Under the pieces are notes generated by a model. The model had not been told where the DNA came from, ran no database searches, and saw only the letters and a list, made by a program, of their open reading frames with translations. Shown one piece after another: positions 63,543 to 64,000 of a DNA stretch of 64,000 nucleotides; the stretch's first letter is position 1; each line of letters begins with the position of its first letter. A program made the position numbers and the translations under genes. The stretch is from Rhea pennata (lineage: Eukaryota > Chordata > Aves > Rheiformes > Rheidae). Where the stretch lies: positions 32,842,993 through 32,906,992 of the forward strand of contig NC_084668.1 in assembly GCF_028389875.1 (NCBI RefSeq), written 5' to 3'.

Positions 63543-64000
63543 AGACCATTTTAACTGGGCATTGCAACAGAGATTGTATGTATGGAAAGGTGAAACATGT
63601 CTTTCACTCTCAAATAACTTACCTATAATGCAAGTACATTTTTGGACTTATTTCCTATTCTTTTCTGCCTACTGTAAATTCAAGTTAAAATGGTTTATTC
63701 TAAAGTTTTAATTTTTTTTTCTTAACTGGCATACATATTGGGAGCAAGCTAAAGTTAAAGCTGTTAATAGATTGTCTATAGAGTGATTTGCATTAGTTTT
63801 AATTAAATTAAGTTTGTTTATGGACAAAGACCAAGAAGACTGAAGGTTTGTAGGGCCATTCTCTTGTCATGAGCTTTTCAGGGAGTGTCTGAGCCCACAT
63901 CAGTACGGCAGTAGGTTTGCTGGAAAATGGGCGTTTTGACCATTGGTCTGAATTGGCAGTTTTTTGTAAAAACTGCCCTGTGCTTTGCTTGTAGAGAAGT

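Larger units (their letters stand above)
50961..64000 (+). other. PLCL1: PLCL1 intron 1 (5' part, continues beyond window)
   Basis: It begins with GTAAGC. In mammals this intron is very long, and no second exon was found here. Contents: CR1-like fossils (51520-51980, 54550-54900), a T23A14 run, GT-rich microsatellites, a truncated CR1 (59201-60975), an AT-rich repeat (61145-61195) and a 55-base pyrimidine tract (63488-63542). The 160-codon minus-strand open frame at 62594-63076 shows no family features. Confidence 0.8.

Noticed and set aside
1..64000. CRISPR arrays, operons, phage or other prokaryotic systems
   Set aside because: No regularly spaced repeats and no bacterial-type gene packing. 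The window is intron-rich vertebrate DNA.

Overview
This is vertebrate nuclear DNA, almost certainly from a bird. It is AT-rich, with introns, two sharp CpG islands and three CR1 or CR1-tailed retroposons of avian type (ending in ATTCTATG repeats). One short retroposon has a tRNA-Ile-like head and a CR1 tail, an arrangement I know from passerine SINEs. A songbird or relative is therefore plausible, but the order is not proven.

Layout. The left 36 kb is BOLL (boule-like RNA-binding protein), read right to left. Eleven coding exons could be placed with GT-AG junctions and a continuous frame, from an ATG at 36423 in a CpG island to a stop at 6638, giving 294 residues. Two further open segments downstream of exon 10 (9720-9890 and 4103-4261, minus strand) each begin at a good splice acceptor in the phase that exon 10 leaves. 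They are candidate alternative C-terminal exons.

From about 37.3 to 49.5 kb is a 12 kb spacer with no recognisable gene. It contains the tRNA/CR1 SINE and one isolated GC-rich block. At 49.5-51.1 kb a second CpG island holds exon 1 of PLCL1 (phospholipase C-like 1, PRIP-1), read left to right. It encodes 75 residues and ends at a GTAAGC donor. The rest of the window, to 64 kb, is the beginning of PLCL1 intron 1, with a 1.8 kb truncated CR1 LINE and older CR1-like fossils.

BOLL and PLCL1 are divergently arranged neighbours, as in other vertebrates. They are functionally unrelated: a germ-cell translational regulator and an inositol-phosphate-binding signalling scaffold. No CRISPR, operon, phage or other prokaryote-type system is present. 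The most useful new observations are the possible alternative BOLL 3' ends, the chimeric SINE, the disabled reverse transcriptase of the CR1 and germline-repressor-type sites (E2F, CACGTG) around the BOLL island.
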